A stretch of DNA of 64,000 bases from Paludibacteraceae bacterium (GCA_017478725.1 JAFVDD010000014.1:1-64000); one strand, 5' to 3'; positions 25,677 through 34,189 are shown, numbered from the stretch's first letter. Made by a program: numbers and translations. Notes: a model not told the origin generated them from the letters alone.

Positions 25677-27106
25677 TCAGCCTTATATCCGTCCTTACTT
25701 TTGCTGCGCCACGCCTGACGGTAGTGGCTGTAGTGGACGGTCTGGATAGCGACAACCTGACGCTGCTGCGTCCTTATTGGCAGAAAGGCGGTCTGCGTAC
25801 GCTGAGCGAGGAGGCATACCAGACGACCGTCACTTTTCCCCATGAGGTGTACGGCGGCAACGAGACGACCGCCACGCTCATGGCCGGCACTACGCCTGAC
25901 CGCCACGGCTATACAATGGATTATTATTTCCTCCGCCGCGACCGCGAGCTACATGGTATGCTGGACGATCCTGCAGCCAAGGGTATCGGCACACCGCTGA
26001 CCCTCTCCGCCAAGGCGTTGCTGAGCCGGACAATCAGCGACCGCATGCGCCTGCTCTATCCTGCCGCCAAGATCTACGCCATAGGCATCCGTCCGGAAAC
26101 AACCGTGCTGATGGCGGGTCACACGGCCAACGCCTGCTGCTGGCTCGACAGCGAGGGACTGCAATGGGTGGCATCGTCTGCCTACAGCGAGGGTCTGCCC
26201 TCCGCCGCCTACGATCAGAACCAGAGCATGCGTATCCCTACTCTCGCGGCACGCCAATGGCTGCCGCGGATGGACATCCCGGCCTATGCCTGCCCTACCG
26301 CCCAGGAGCGCAAGAAAGGGTTTGCTTACGAATCCGCCCAAGTGCTGCCCTGCTCGCCGGTAGCTAACACGCTGGTCATTGAGCTGGCGCTGGCAATGCA
26401 GCAGTCCGAGAAACTCGGCGTGGATGCGCAGCCGGATATGCTGCTGCTGAACCTCAATACTCTCAGTCCGCAAGCCACGGGCGACCGCATCGCCTCCGCC
26501 GAGCATGAGGACATGTACCTCTGGCTCAATCAGGATTTAGGCTATCTGATGGAGCAACTGAACCGCCGTATCGGGCGCGAGAACTACCAGATACTGGTGG
26601 TAGGCAGACCGGTGCTGGGCGTTGCGCCGGGCACGCTGGCTGACATACACATGCCTGTACAGCAATTCAATGTGGATCGCGCCGCAGCCCTGACAGGCAC
26701 CTACCTGATGGCTATCTACGGCCATGAGCGGTGGGTGGACGGAGGCTACGGCCAGTCGGTCTATCTCAACCGCACGCTCATCGAGCAAAAACGTCTTAAT
26801 CTGGAAACCATACAGCGCCAGGTAGCTAATTTCCTGATGGATTTCGAGGGCGTGCAGACAGCCATGCCGGCACACGAAGCGGTGCTCTATCCGCCTTTGG
26901 CATCCACCCTCAGCAAACGCCACACGGGCGATGTGGTCTTCATGCTCCAGCCCGGATGGCAACTGATGCAGAACGACAAACAGCCTATCGACCGCGTGAT
27001 TGACGAACAGCCGCGTTCGCCGCTGTTGTTCTGGTCAGGCGCACTGCGGCCCATGCCGGAAGGCAAAATAGATGCCACCGGCATTGCCGGACTCCTGTTC
27101 GAATAA
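25643..27106 (+). CDS. Alkaline-phosphatase-superfamily protein with degenerate metal site
   Basis: The 487-aa exported protein has a signal peptide (TTLVISLISVLTFA) and resembles PafA-type phosphatases: LTVVAVVDGLDSDNL (first metal Asp), NETTATLMAGTTPDRHG (nucleophile Thr region) and RPETTVLMAGHTANACCW. The D-x3-H zinc motif expected at DxxGHxxG reads NTLSPQATG. The D-H pair expected in a strand like LTADHG reads LVVGRPVLG, and no C-terminal His motif was found. It is probably non-catalytic or a diverged activity. It overlaps the Lnb-like gene by 34 bp. The open frame extends to 25511 but ATG 25643 precedes the signal peptide. Confidence 0.75.
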   Translation: MRTTYIHTTLVISLISVLTFAAPRLTVVAVVDGLDSDNLTLLRPYWQKGGLRTLSEEAYQTTVTFPHEVYGGNETTATLMAGTTPDRHGYTMDYYFLRRDRELHGMLDDPAAKGIGTPLTLSAKALLSRTISDRMRLLYPAAKIYAIGIRPETTVLMAGHTANACCWLDSEGLQWVASSAYSEGLPSAAYDQNQSMRIPTLAARQWLPRMDIPAYACPTAQERKKGFAYESAQVLPCSPVANTLVIELALAMQQSEKLGVDAQPDMLLLNLNTLSPQATGDRIASAEHEDMYLWLNQDLGYLMEQLNRRIGRENYQILVVGRPVLGVAPGTLADIHMPVQQFNVDRAAALTGTYLMAIYGHERWVDGGYGQSVYLNRTLIEQKRLNLETIQRQVANFLMDFEGVQTAMPAHEAVLYPPLASTLSKRHTGDVVFMLQPGWQLMQNDKQPIDRVIDEQPRSPLLFWSGALRPMPEGKIDATGIAGLLFE

Positions 27107-27173
27107 ATGAGTAATCTGTAAATGCAAAAGCAAATGCGCAAATATTAAACTAACTAAATAAGTAAATACCTTT

Positions 27174-27587
27174 ATGCTTTTCTACGAAATCAAAGTAAAC
27201 TATCAACGCCAGACCGGCGAAGACAATCCCAACAAAGTGAAAGAGACCTATCTGGTAGAGGGTCTCAACTGCGCTGATGTGGAAAACCGCCTGATGGAGG
27301 AAATCAAACCCTTTATCTTCGGCGATTGCGAAGTACCGAGTTGCAAGAAAGTGCAGTTCTTTGACATCTTCCCCAACGACGGCGGCGAATACTGGTACAA
27401 AGGACGCGTGGAGATGATCACTATCGACGGCGACAAGGAGACACGCAAAGCCGTTTCCGTATTGGTTCAGGCTTCCATGCTGGACGACGCCGTACATGCG
27501 CTCAAACAGTATCTCGGCACCTATGACTGCGAGATTATCTCCGTAGCCAAATCGCCGATCATGGATGTCATCCGCGCGGTTAATTAA
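27174..27587 (+). CDS. DUF4494 family protein
   Basis: This 137-aa soluble protein (MLFYEIKVNYQRQTGEDNPN) has an alternating strand/helix pattern with two related halves (YEIKVNYQR... and YKGRVEMITIDGDKETRKAV). It ends VAKSPIMDVIRA. It belongs to DUF4494, a Bacteroidales family of unknown function. It sits between the phosphatase-like gene and glsA, possibly in the same transcript. The 67-bp gap before it is AT-rich with no recognisable promoter. Confidence 0.85.
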   Translation: MLFYEIKVNYQRQTGEDNPNKVKETYLVEGLNCADVENRLMEEIKPFIFGDCEVPSCKKVQFFDIFPNDGGEYWYKGRVEMITIDGDKETRKAVSVLVQASMLDDAVHALKQYLGTYDCEIISVAKSPIMDVIRAVN

Positions 27588-27598
27588 CCTTCGTGCCC

Positions 27599-28435
27599 AT
27601 GCTGCAGTTTGATATACGGGCCATATTGAAAAGCAAGGCGCCTAAAGCGAAAGTGCCGGATTTCCTGATCCGGTACCTGAAGCGGATCACGCATGTCAAA
27701 GAGATGAATGCGTTTCTGCGCAAGTATCCGGACAAGCAGAACTATGAGTTCATTGATCTGGTGATTGCGGAGGAACTGGGCTGCTCGGCTTCTATCACCG
27801 GTACGGAACATATCCCTACCGACGACCGTCCTGTCATTTTTGTCAGCAACCATCCGCTGGGCGGTCTGGACGGAATGATCATTGCGCAGATGATTCACCG
27901 CAGCCGTCCAAACTCACGCGAACTCAAAGTGATTGTCAACGAACTGCTGATGTTCATGGAACCCATAGCAGGTCTGTGGGCGCCGGTGAGCAAAACCAGC
28001 CGCCTGAGCCGCGAGCAGGCGATGCAGCAACAGCAGATGTGGCAGTCTCAGACCGATGTGCTCACCTTTCCTGCCGGTGCTTGCAGCCGCCTGCAGCGCA
28101 TCAACCGCCAATGGGTCATTCAGGATCTTGAGTGGCACAAGAACTTCGTACAGCGCGCACGCGAATACCAACGCGACGTGGTGCCTGTCTATTTTGAGGG
28201 AAGAAACAGCCGCTTCTTCTATATCCTGGCACTCCTGCGCAAATGGCTGGGCATCAAACTGAATATTGAAATGCTCTATCTGGTGAACGAGATGTACGGC
28301 GCACGCGGCAAGCATTTCCGCGTACACGTCATGCCGCCTATCCCTTACACCACATTCGATAACAGCCGTACGCCTGCCCAATGGGCGGAGTACGTAAAAC
28401 ATATTGTATATGAAACCTATCATACCTCCCGTTGA
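27599..28435 (+). CDS. glsA: Glycine-lipid O-acyltransferase (PlsC/OlsA-like)
   Basis: The 278-aa acyltransferase carries the PlsC-type motif SNHPLGGLDGMIIAQ (about 82-96; His and Asp are separated by five residues rather than the usual four) and VPVYFEGRNSRFFYIL (about 198-213, the FPEG-like block). GlsA adds a second acyl chain to the lyso-lipid made by GlsB, giving glycine lipids in Bacteroides. The adjacent glsB gene supports the name. A GTG at 27593 is an alternative start two codons upstream. Acts at the inner face of the cytoplasmic membrane. Confidence 0.85.
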   Translation: MLQFDIRAILKSKAPKAKVPDFLIRYLKRITHVKEMNAFLRKYPDKQNYEFIDLVIAEELGCSASITGTEHIPTDDRPVIFVSNHPLGGLDGMIIAQMIHRSRPNSRELKVIVNELLMFMEPIAGLWAPVSKTSRLSREQAMQQQQMWQSQTDVLTFPAGACSRLQRINRQWVIQDLEWHKNFVQRAREYQRDVVPVYFEGRNSRFFYILALLRKWLGIKLNIEMLYLVNEMYGARGKHFRVHVMPPIPYTTFDNSRTPAQWAEYVKHIVYETYHTSR

Positions 28436-29351
28436 CACCGATTTGCTGCTCTCCGAACTGGAGGGGCATCTGCTCCGTCCGAGCAACAAAGCGGGCAACC
28501 TGATTTACGACATCACTGCTCACGAGTGTCCCAATGTCATGCGCGAGATTGCGCGCCTGCGTGAGATCAGCTATCGCGCCGGAGGAGGCGCTACCGGCGA
28601 AGAGATGGATATAGACGACATGGACACCATGCCCCGTCCCTACCACCAGCTCATCGTATGGGATCCAGACCACCGGCAGATAGCAGGCGGCTACCGCTAC
28701 CTGCTCGGATCCGAGGCGGAGCTGCGTCCCAACCCGGCAGGCGAGATGCAGCCGTATATCACCTCGGCGCATCTGTTTCATTACTCCGAGCGGTTCATCC
28801 GCGACTATTTGCCGTCCACCATCGAGTTCGGCCGCGCGTTCGTGCAACCGCTCTACCAGACACGAGAAATGGGAATCAAAGCCCTCTTTGCGCTGGATAA
28901 TATATGGGACGGCATCGGTGCGCTGGTGCATAACCATCCCGAGCTGCAATACATGATCGGCAAAGTGACCATCTATCCCGACTACAATGGGGCGGCACGC
29001 CGGCTGATATACAATTACCTGGACCTCTACCACCACGGCGAGGAGGGACTCATTGCGCCCTACCAACCGCTGGCGATAGAGCCGCTGGCTCAGTCGCCTT
29101 TCGAGGGATCCGACCCGCAGGAGAACTACCATATTCTGCAGCGCGCCATCCGCGAACAGGGAGCCGTCATTCCGCCTATGTTCTCCGCCTATCTCAACCT
29201 CACCAACGACCTCTGTTTCTTCGGCAATGCCGTCAATGACGAGCTGGCGAATGTATATGAAACCGGCATTATGGTGGACATTCGCACTATCTACGACGAC
29301 AAAAAACAACGCTATATCACTCCCTACGTACAATGGTTAGAGAACAGATAA
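28410..29351 (+). CDS. glsB: Glycine-lipid N-acyltransferase (OlsB-like)
   Basis: The 313-aa GNAT-related protein begins MKPIIPPVDTDLLLSELEGH and contains MREIARLREISYRAGGG, YHQLIVWDPDHRQIAGGYRY and the conserved TIEFGRAFVQP of OlsB/GlsB enzymes, which N-acylate the amino acid using acyl-ACP. It overlaps glsA by 26 bp, and its own end overlaps the YggS-HAD gene by 19 bp, so the three are tightly packed. The amino-acid specificity (glycine rather than ornithine) is inferred from Bacteroides homologs. Confidence 0.87.
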   Translation: MKPIIPPVDTDLLLSELEGHLLRPSNKAGNLIYDITAHECPNVMREIARLREISYRAGGGATGEEMDIDDMDTMPRPYHQLIVWDPDHRQIAGGYRYLLGSEAELRPNPAGEMQPYITSAHLFHYSERFIRDYLPSTIEFGRAFVQPLYQTREMGIKALFALDNIWDGIGALVHNHPELQYMIGKVTIYPDYNGAARRLIYNYLDLYHHGEEGLIAPYQPLAIEPLAQSPFEGSDPQENYHILQRAIREQGAVIPPMFSAYLNLTNDLCFFGNAVNDELANVYETGIMVDIRTIYDDKKQRYITPYVQWLENR

Positions 29352-30673
29352 GAGCCGTTCGCGAGCACATCCCCGAGGGAGTGACATTGGTGTGCGTCAG
29401 CAAATTCCAGCCCGTTGAAGCCATTCGCGAGGCGTACGAAGCAGGCGAACGCCATTTCGGCGAGAGCCGCGTGCAGGAACTGCAACGCAAAGTGCCCGTG
29501 CTGCCATCCGATATCCGCTGGCATTTTATCGGCCACCTGCAGACCAACAAGGTGCGCGACTTGCTGCAACTGCGCCCCTGCCTGATTGAGAGTGTCGATT
29601 CGCTCAAACTCCTCCGCGCTATCAACGATGAAGCCGCCAGACAGGGGTTCGTTCAGGACGTGCTGCTGGAGGTGCATGTGGCGCGCGAAGAGACCAAAAC
29701 GGGCTTCTCGCCGGAAGAGATAACCGAAATCGTAAATCGTAAATCGTTAAATCGTACATTTCCTAACACACGAGTGTTAGGATTGATGGCGATGGCTACC
29801 AACACGGACGACCCGACCGAGATTCGCCGCTGCTTCCATCTGACGAAATCACTATATGACCGGATAAATGGCCAAATGGTAAATGACCCAATGGTAAATC
29901 TCTCTATGGGCATGAGCGACGACTACCTCATAGCCATCGACTGCGGCGCCACCTCCGTCCGCATCGGTTCCGCCATCTTCGGCAAGAGGCGAAGCCGGTC
30001 CTTCAAAGCCTTCTTCTTCGACATGGACGGCACCCTGTTCGACTCGATGCCGGTGCACGCCGTCGCATGGGAGGAGACCATGAAGCGCCATGGACTGGAT
30101 TTTGATGCGGAAGCCACTTATATCAACGAAGGCCGCACGGGCGAAGATGTCATCCGAGAGGCGTTTGAGATGAAGGGCGAGCAAGGCGATCCTCAAACCG
30201 TTGCGGCTATCTATCGTGAGAAGACGGAAGCCTTCCGACGCATGTGTCCCGAAGGGGCGGCACCGGTACCCGGAGCTACGGAACTGCTGGAATGGCTGCA
30301 TGAGCAAGGGGTTGAGTGCTGGATTGTGACCGGCAGCGGACAGAAATCGCTGCTGGAGCATGTCAACCGTGTCTTCCCCGGCATCTTCACCCGCGAACGG
30401 ATGATCACCGCTTTTGATGTCACCCACGGCAAACCCTCGCCTGAGCCGTACCTCAAGGCATGGGAGCGGTCGGGGTATAGCAAGCATGAGTGCTGCGTCA
30501 TTGAGAACGCACCTTTGGGCGTCCGCTCCGGCAAAGCCGCTGACCTCTTCACGATTGCCGTTAACACCGGCCCGCTGGATGACTCGCTCCTCTACGCCGA
30601 GCATGCCGACCGCGTCTTCCCCTCCATGCCGGAACTGCTCCGTTGGCTGCAAAGCCTGAATGCGAAAAATTGA
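29333..30673 (+). CDS. Fusion of YggS-type PLP homeostasis protein and HAD phosphatase
   Basis: The 446-aa chain has two domains. Residues 1-220 are a PLP-binding YggS/PLPBP barrel: VCVSKFQPVEAI (PLP Lys in VSK), HFIGHLQTNKV, LEVHVAREETKTGF, LGLMAMATNT, LSMGMSDDYLIAI and GATSVRIGSAIFG. Residues 225-446 are a beta-phosphoglucomutase-like HAD enzyme: FFFDMDGTLFDSMPVHAVAW (nucleophile DMD), VTGSGQ, HGKPSPEPYLKA and VIENAPLGVRSGKAA. The two are read through with no stop. Two repeat blocks (29727-29755 and 29865-29899) lie in frame in the YggS part. The substrate of the HAD domain is unknown. Confidence 0.88.
   Translation: MVREQIRAVREHIPEGVTLVCVSKFQPVEAIREAYEAGERHFGESRVQELQRKVPVLPSDIRWHFIGHLQTNKVRDLLQLRPCLIESVDSLKLLRAINDEAARQGFVQDVLLEVHVAREETKTGFSPEEITEIVNRKSLNRTFPNTRVLGLMAMATNTDDPTEIRRCFHLTKSLYDRINGQMVNDPMVNLSMGMSDDYLIAIDCGATSVRIGSAIFGKRRSRSFKAFFFDMDGTLFDSMPVHAVAWEETMKRHGLDFDAEATYINEGRTGEDVIREAFEMKGEQGDPQTVAAIYREKTEAFRRMCPEGAAPVPGATELLEWLHEQGVECWIVTGSGQKSLLEHVNRVFPGIFTRERMITAFDVTHGKPSPEPYLKAWERSGYSKHECCVIENAPLGVRSGKAADLFTIAVNTGPLDDSLLYAEHADRVFPSMPELLRWLQSLNAKN
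29727..29755. repeat. Four AAATCGT heptads inside the YggS domain
   Basis: AAATCGT occurs at 29727, 29734, 29741 and 29749 (one extra T before the last). The array is read in frame as IVNRKSLNRTF, between a helix and the GLMAM strand. Confidence 0.85.
29865..29899. repeat. 15-bp (7+8) tandem repeat inside the YggS domain
   Basis: TAAATGGCCAAATGG is followed at once by TAAATGACCCAATGG and TAAAT. The array is read in frame as NGQMVNDPMVN, just before the conserved LSMGMS. Confidence 0.8.
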
Positions 30674-30712
30674 CGAATTTTGGGTAAAATGCAATAAACT
30701 TGGCATACGCGC

Positions 30713-30743
30713 TTGCGTATGTCATTTTTTTATAGTATCTTTG
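30713..30743 (+). promoter_or_regulatory. Promoter of the first toxin-antitoxin pair
   Basis: TTGCGTATG at 30713 and TATCTTTG at 30736-30743 are 19 bp apart. About 115 nt of leader follow, containing the 11-bp array. Confidence 0.75.
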
Positions 30744-30765
30744 CATCCGAAATATAGACACCTTA

Positions 30766-30820
30766 TCGGGGTAATCTCGGTATCGCATCGGGAGTACATC
30801 GGAGGCAAGTCGGGATTTGA
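30766..30820. repeat. Array of five 11-bp units in a toxin-antitoxin leader
   Basis: Units starting TCGG at 30766, 30777, 30788, 30799 and 30810 are in exact 11-bp register. One unit, TCGGAGGCAAG, is identical to a unit of the array upstream of gldG. Confidence 0.85.
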
Positions 30821-30865
30821 TACTAAAATCAAGGCTAAAAAAGGCAAATATAACTAACGACTACA

Positions 30866-31090
30866 ATGAGTGCCGCTCAAACAATAGCAAGCAAGCGTTT
30901 CATCAATGCCATGGGATCTATGGTCGAGGACGAAAAGATGCTGAATGAAGTTTTGGAGTATATTGAGTACATCAAACTCAAGCCCGCTTACCCCGAAATA
31001 ACTCAGTCACAATTAGATGCCAACGCTATACCCTTACATGAAGCTATGAATATGCTCCGTGAAAATGCACGCACATTCTATCAGGCATGA
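30866..31090 (+). CDS. Putative type II antitoxin
   Basis: The 74-aa protein is mostly helical and charged, ending in IPLHEAMNMLRENARTFYQA. It overlaps the RelE/ParE-like toxin gene by 4 bp (ATGA), the classic antitoxin-first arrangement. No named antitoxin family was recognised, so the role is inferred from size and position. By family behaviour it would neutralise the toxin and probably repress the shared promoter. Confidence 0.65.
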   Translation: MSAAQTIASKRFINAMGSMVEDEKMLNEVLEYIEYIKLKPAYPEITQSQLDANAIPLHEAMNMLRENARTFYQA

Positions 31091-31413
31091 AGGTATTTAT
31101 TGACAAACATGTCTATCAAGTGTTGAATGATTTCTATGATGAAAGCATGAAAAAACACATCACACTTGATTACCCGACAGTTCTGGCAAAGATTGACCGA
31201 TTAGAACGCGCCATGTATGATTTTGCAGCTATTGCCGGAAAAATGAACACTCAACCATATCGGAAAGATTGGCAAACGGCAGGATACAAAGAACTATACG
31301 TAGAGCAGTTCCATTTTGCATACAAGTTGTATAGTTTACCGACAGGCGAAACAGTGCTCTATTACCACGATGTAGTTCACGACACCTTGAACTACAACCA
31401 AGAAGACAAATAG
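31087..31413 (+). CDS. RelE/ParE-family toxin
   Basis: The 108-aa protein has the RelE/ParE pattern: two N-terminal helices, then YKELYVEQFHFAYKLYSLPT and TVLYYHDVVHDTLNY, corresponding to the YR(E/I)-x-hydrophobic strand and the terminal His-containing strand. The same layout occurs in the 34364 toxin (YRELIAEDFHFAFKIHNDEN; VLIYDATHSLLYHD), so the two are distant paralogs. RelE-type toxins cut mRNA on the ribosome and ParE-type poison gyrase; the sequence does not decide which. Confidence 0.75.
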   Translation: MKVFIDKHVYQVLNDFYDESMKKHITLDYPTVLAKIDRLERAMYDFAAIAGKMNTQPYRKDWQTAGYKELYVEQFHFAYKLYSLPTGETVLYYHDVVHDTLNYNQEDK

Positions 31414-31417
31414 CATC

Positions 31418-31460
31418 AACGCTATATACCAAACTTTATTCATTTAACTTTTAATTTTAC
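31418..31460. repeat. First copy of the CCAAACTTT leader repeat
   Basis: This copy reads CGCTATATACCAAACTTT, then ATTCATTTAACTTTTAATTT. The same block recurs at 31582-31614 and 32036-32089. The following 31461-31647 has no gene: it holds a hairpin (CAAGGG at 31508-31513 pairing with CCCTTG at 31529-31534) and the second copy of this repeat. Confidence 0.7.
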
Positions 31461-31581
31461 CAAGATGTGCAAGCATCTCTTTTATCATTGATTATAACTC
31501 ATTTTCGCAAGGGACAACTATGCTGTGCCCCTTGTAGTTAGTTGTACCACCACGGTTTGTCCCCCCTATGTAGGATATTGA

Positions 31582-31614
31582 GATATACCAAACTTTTTCA
31601 TTTAACTTTTAACC
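31582..31614. repeat. Second copy of the CCAAACTTT leader repeat
   Basis: This copy reads GATATACCAAACTTTTTC, then ATTTAACTTTTAAC. It lies in the leader of the 31648 gene. Confidence 0.7.
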
Positions 31615-31647
31615 GTTGCGCCCGACACGGATCAAGGGCAAAATATC

Positions 31648-32022
31648 ATGATTATCAACAAGCCTACTACTAATGGCAGAAATCAGCCTGTATTTCTCTA
31701 TGTTGACACAGCATCAATGGTTGATTTTCTGCAAGGTGCTGCCCGTGCATGGTGCAAGGCGTTCCCTGAGACATGGTTCTCCGCCTCTGATTTTCTCGGC
31801 GGAGTGAACTTCAATTGGGAGAGTACTCCGATGCAAGCTTTGTACAATTTCTACAACCCCGATGCAGACCCTGCTAAACACGATGATGCCGTTCAGCAGG
31901 CAGGGCAAGCAGCCGGCTATCTACTATGGGTAGCCCTTGACCGGGACTCGCGAAAATTCAAAACAGAGATAAGGGAAGCGCACGGACGCCCAGTTCGGCA
32001 TTACCTTTGGATAAAAGACTAA
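31648..32022 (+). CDS. Hypothetical protein
   Basis: This 124-aa protein was not recognised. It is soluble, with no signal peptide, and has an aromatic-rich centre (WCKAFPETWFSASDFLGG, FNWESTPMQALYNFYN) and a basic end (HGRPVRHYLWIKD). It stands between a toxin-antitoxin pair and a secreted protein gene. It is preceded by a copy of the CCAAACTTT leader repeat, like the secreted gene after it. The start is the only ATG in frame near the 5' end. It may be an accessory gene. Confidence 0.5.
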   Translation: MIINKPTTNGRNQPVFLYVDTASMVDFLQGAARAWCKAFPETWFSASDFLGGVNFNWESTPMQALYNFYNPDADPAKHDDAVQQAGQAAGYLLWVALDRDSRKFKTEIREAHGRPVRHYLWIKD

Positions 32023-32035
32023 AACAGAAATAGCA

Positions 32036-32089
32036 ACACGCTATATAAAACCCCAAACTTTTTTGTTTAACTTTTAACTTTTATTTATT
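32036..32089. repeat. Third copy of the CCAAACTTT leader repeat
   Basis: AACACGCTATATAAAA is followed by CCCCAAACTTTTTTG and 7-bp units GTTTAAC, TTTTAAC and TTTTATT. It ends at the ATG of the secreted protein gene. Confidence 0.7.
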
Positions 32090-34084
32090 ATGAAAAAATT
32101 ATTTACTTTAGCCGCCGCTATGCTAGCCAGTTTCAGCATGTGGGCTGCGGATCCTACACTTCCGGCAGACGCTACGCCTTCTACGACTTATGACGCGAAG
32201 GTTAAAGATGCCGAATTGTACGCCATCACAAATGCTGTGAAGGATGGCAAACAGTATTTTGTTTACGATCTTGATACGATTCGTACACAAATGAAAGCCA
32301 ACAAAGTTACATGGATTAAAGGTCCTAAAAATGATGGTGGAAACTCCGCCGGAACCATATCTCTTGCAGACGGTTTAACAGATGCAGAAAAATATGGTTT
32401 TAATACGTCCTGGAACCGCGCTTGGGGAATTCATAATGGGCGTTATGCAGGAATCCGCGTAAAAAACTGCTGCGAGTTTGCAGCATTGACAAAATCTAAT
32501 AGTACTAAAGACAACAAAACTCTCTATATTCAGGTATTTAAAAAGAATGCTGATGCTTGGGACTTTGTAGAAACTTTAGGCGAGGGGAAATACAATAGTA
32601 ATTATTATGTATTAACTGCTACTTTGAATGCCGATGAAGAATATGTAATTCTTCTGACTTCCGGGAATAGCAGCAACTGCTTGACAGCTCAAGTTCGTTT
32701 TGCTAGTCCTTATTGCACCGATCCTGAGGCAACGATTGCCGATGATGCAAGTATCTTTGTAGGCGATGCAAAGGATTTGGCATTCTCTTCTTCGAACACC
32801 AACGACGTAGCGTTTGCTGTAACTCTTGACGGAGAGGCTGCTGACGCAGAGGATTACACTATCGCCGATGGCAAGTTTACTGCAAATGTAGCCGGAGAGT
32901 TTGTCATTACCGCCACTCAAGAGGCTGATGAAACTTACTGCGCAGTAGAAGAAAGCGTAACCTTGACAGTCAGTGCGAAATCTCCGGTAAATACGATTGA
33001 AGTACAAGGTCCTTCTTCCGCACGTATCGGTCAGGAAGTAACCTTGTCGGTTGTAACAGATAATGCTGCCGATACTATTTATTGGACATTGATGGGAGCA
33101 GTTGTAGAAAACGAGCATTCCGCCACATTGACTTTCACCCCTGAAACAGCCGGTACATACACTTATGCAGCGTGGGCACGCAACCAGTTCAACGAGGCAG
33201 GCGCATGGAAAGTGGATGACATAGATGTTACCGTAGCCGTTGGCACAGACGCTACTCTAAGCGACCTGAAAGTAAACGGTACTACTGTTGAAGGTTTTGA
33301 TCCGGCTGTTTTGGCTTATGCAATCGGCGAGATCGGCATCTATGAGGCACTCGCTGTAACTGCTACCGCTGCTGACGCTCCCTATGCAACCACAGCAGTA
33401 GTTGATGACAAAGCCGGCACTGTAACCATTACTGTTACCGCTGAGGATGAGAGCACGAAAGAATACACTATCACCTACACCCGTGCTGCCGCTACCGAAC
33501 TGGTTGCTATCAGCGAGAGCACAACCTGGGATTGGACGAAGGCAGGCGGAAAAGCTCCTGAATTTACGGACGCAACCACTCCGACACGCAACGAATGGTT
33601 CAACTTTGCAGATGTATTACCTTCGCCTGACGCATCGTTCAAGGCAGAGTCTCTCGAAGGTATGCTTCAGTTCGCTAACCGTGACAACAACAGCTATGCA
33701 CAAGGTCATAAGCTTCGCTTTGAGACAACAGTTCCGGGTAATGTAAGTGTTGTATTCAGCAATACCGGCACAAAAGATGTTGCACGTAACGTATATATTA
33801 ATGGTGTTGACACAGAGGCAGGTGCTAAGAAAACGGATAAAGTTACAACACCGGAGATTGCTGTTCCAGCAGGCATAGTGCTGATTGAAGGTATTGAAAT
33901 GCTTGAGACTCCCGCGGCTAACATGTTGCGCTTCTATAAAGTTACTTTCACCAAGACTGATATTCCTGCCGCCCTCGATAATACCGATGCTGCCGTTAAG
34001 ACGGTTAAGGTGATCCGTGACGGTCAGTTGATCATCCTCCGCGACGGCAAAGAGTTCAACGTCCTGGGGGCTATCGTGAAATAG
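32090..34084 (+). CDS. Secreted multidomain protein with T9SS-type C-terminal tail
   Basis: The 664-aa precursor has a signal peptide (KLFTLAAAMLASFSMWA), an N-terminal region to about 205 with four Cys, two or three Ig-like/cadherin-type beta domains (about 210-460; for example TVEGFDPAVLAYAIG with repeated VTAT strands), a WDWTKAGGKAPEFTDATT carbohydrate-binding-like domain and a tail ending VKVIRDGQLIILRDGKEFN-VLGAIVK. Such DGQ-x-hydrophobic-RDGK-x-(Y/F)N-x-G ends are common in Bacteroidales secreted proteins and are read here as a sorting domain for type IX secretion. Ligand unknown. A near-identical coding end occurs again at 34680-34731. Confidence 0.72.
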   Translation: MKKLFTLAAAMLASFSMWAADPTLPADATPSTTYDAKVKDAELYAITNAVKDGKQYFVYDLDTIRTQMKANKVTWIKGPKNDGGNSAGTISLADGLTDAEKYGFNTSWNRAWGIHNGRYAGIRVKNCCEFAALTKSNSTKDNKTLYIQVFKKNADAWDFVETLGEGKYNSNYYVLTATLNADEEYVILLTSGNSSNCLTAQVRFASPYCTDPEATIADDASIFVGDAKDLAFSSSNTNDVAFAVTLDGEAADAEDYTIADGKFTANVAGEFVITATQEADETYCAVEESVTLTVSAKSPVNTIEVQGPSSARIGQEVTLSVVTDNAADTIYWTLMGAVVENEHSATLTFTPETAGTYTYAAWARNQFNEAGAWKVDDIDVTVAVGTDATLSDLKVNGTTVEGFDPAVLAYAIGEIGIYEALAVTATAADAPYATTAVVDDKAGTVTITVTAEDESTKEYTITYTRAAATELVAISESTTWDWTKAGGKAPEFTDATTPTRNEWFNFADVLPSPDASFKAESLEGMLQFANRDNNSYAQGHKLRFETTVPGNVSVVFSNTGTKDVARNVYINGVDTEAGAKKTDKVTTPEIAVPAGIVLIEGIEMLETPAANMLRFYKVTFTKTDIPAALDNTDAAVKTVKVIRDGQLIILRDGKEFNVLGAIVK

Positions 34085-34123
34085 CGAAACAGCATAGGCT
34101 GAAGCCTATTGAACCCAAACTGG

Positions 34124-34157
34124 AAAGGGAGTGAAATTGCAAAATTTCGCTCCTTTT
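34124..34157 (+). terminator. Intrinsic terminator after the secreted protein gene
   Basis: A 15-bp stem (34124-34138 with 34143-34157, two G-U pairs) with loop GCAA ends in TTTT. A small ATAGGCT/AGCCTAT hairpin at 34094-34109 precedes it. Confidence 0.75.
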
Positions 34158-34158
34158 C

Positions 34159-34189
34159 TTGCATATATAAAAAATTTATTGTATCTTTG
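34159..34189 (+). promoter_or_regulatory. Promoter of the second toxin-antitoxin pair
   Basis: TTGCATATATA at 34159 and TATCTTTG at 34182-34189 are 19 bp apart. The promoter starts right after the terminator T-run. Confidence 0.75.

Noticed and set aside
31461..31581. Possible small RNA or riboswitch in the gap after the first toxin
   Set aside because: Only one modest hairpin (31508-31534) is visible, and no known riboswitch core was recognised.
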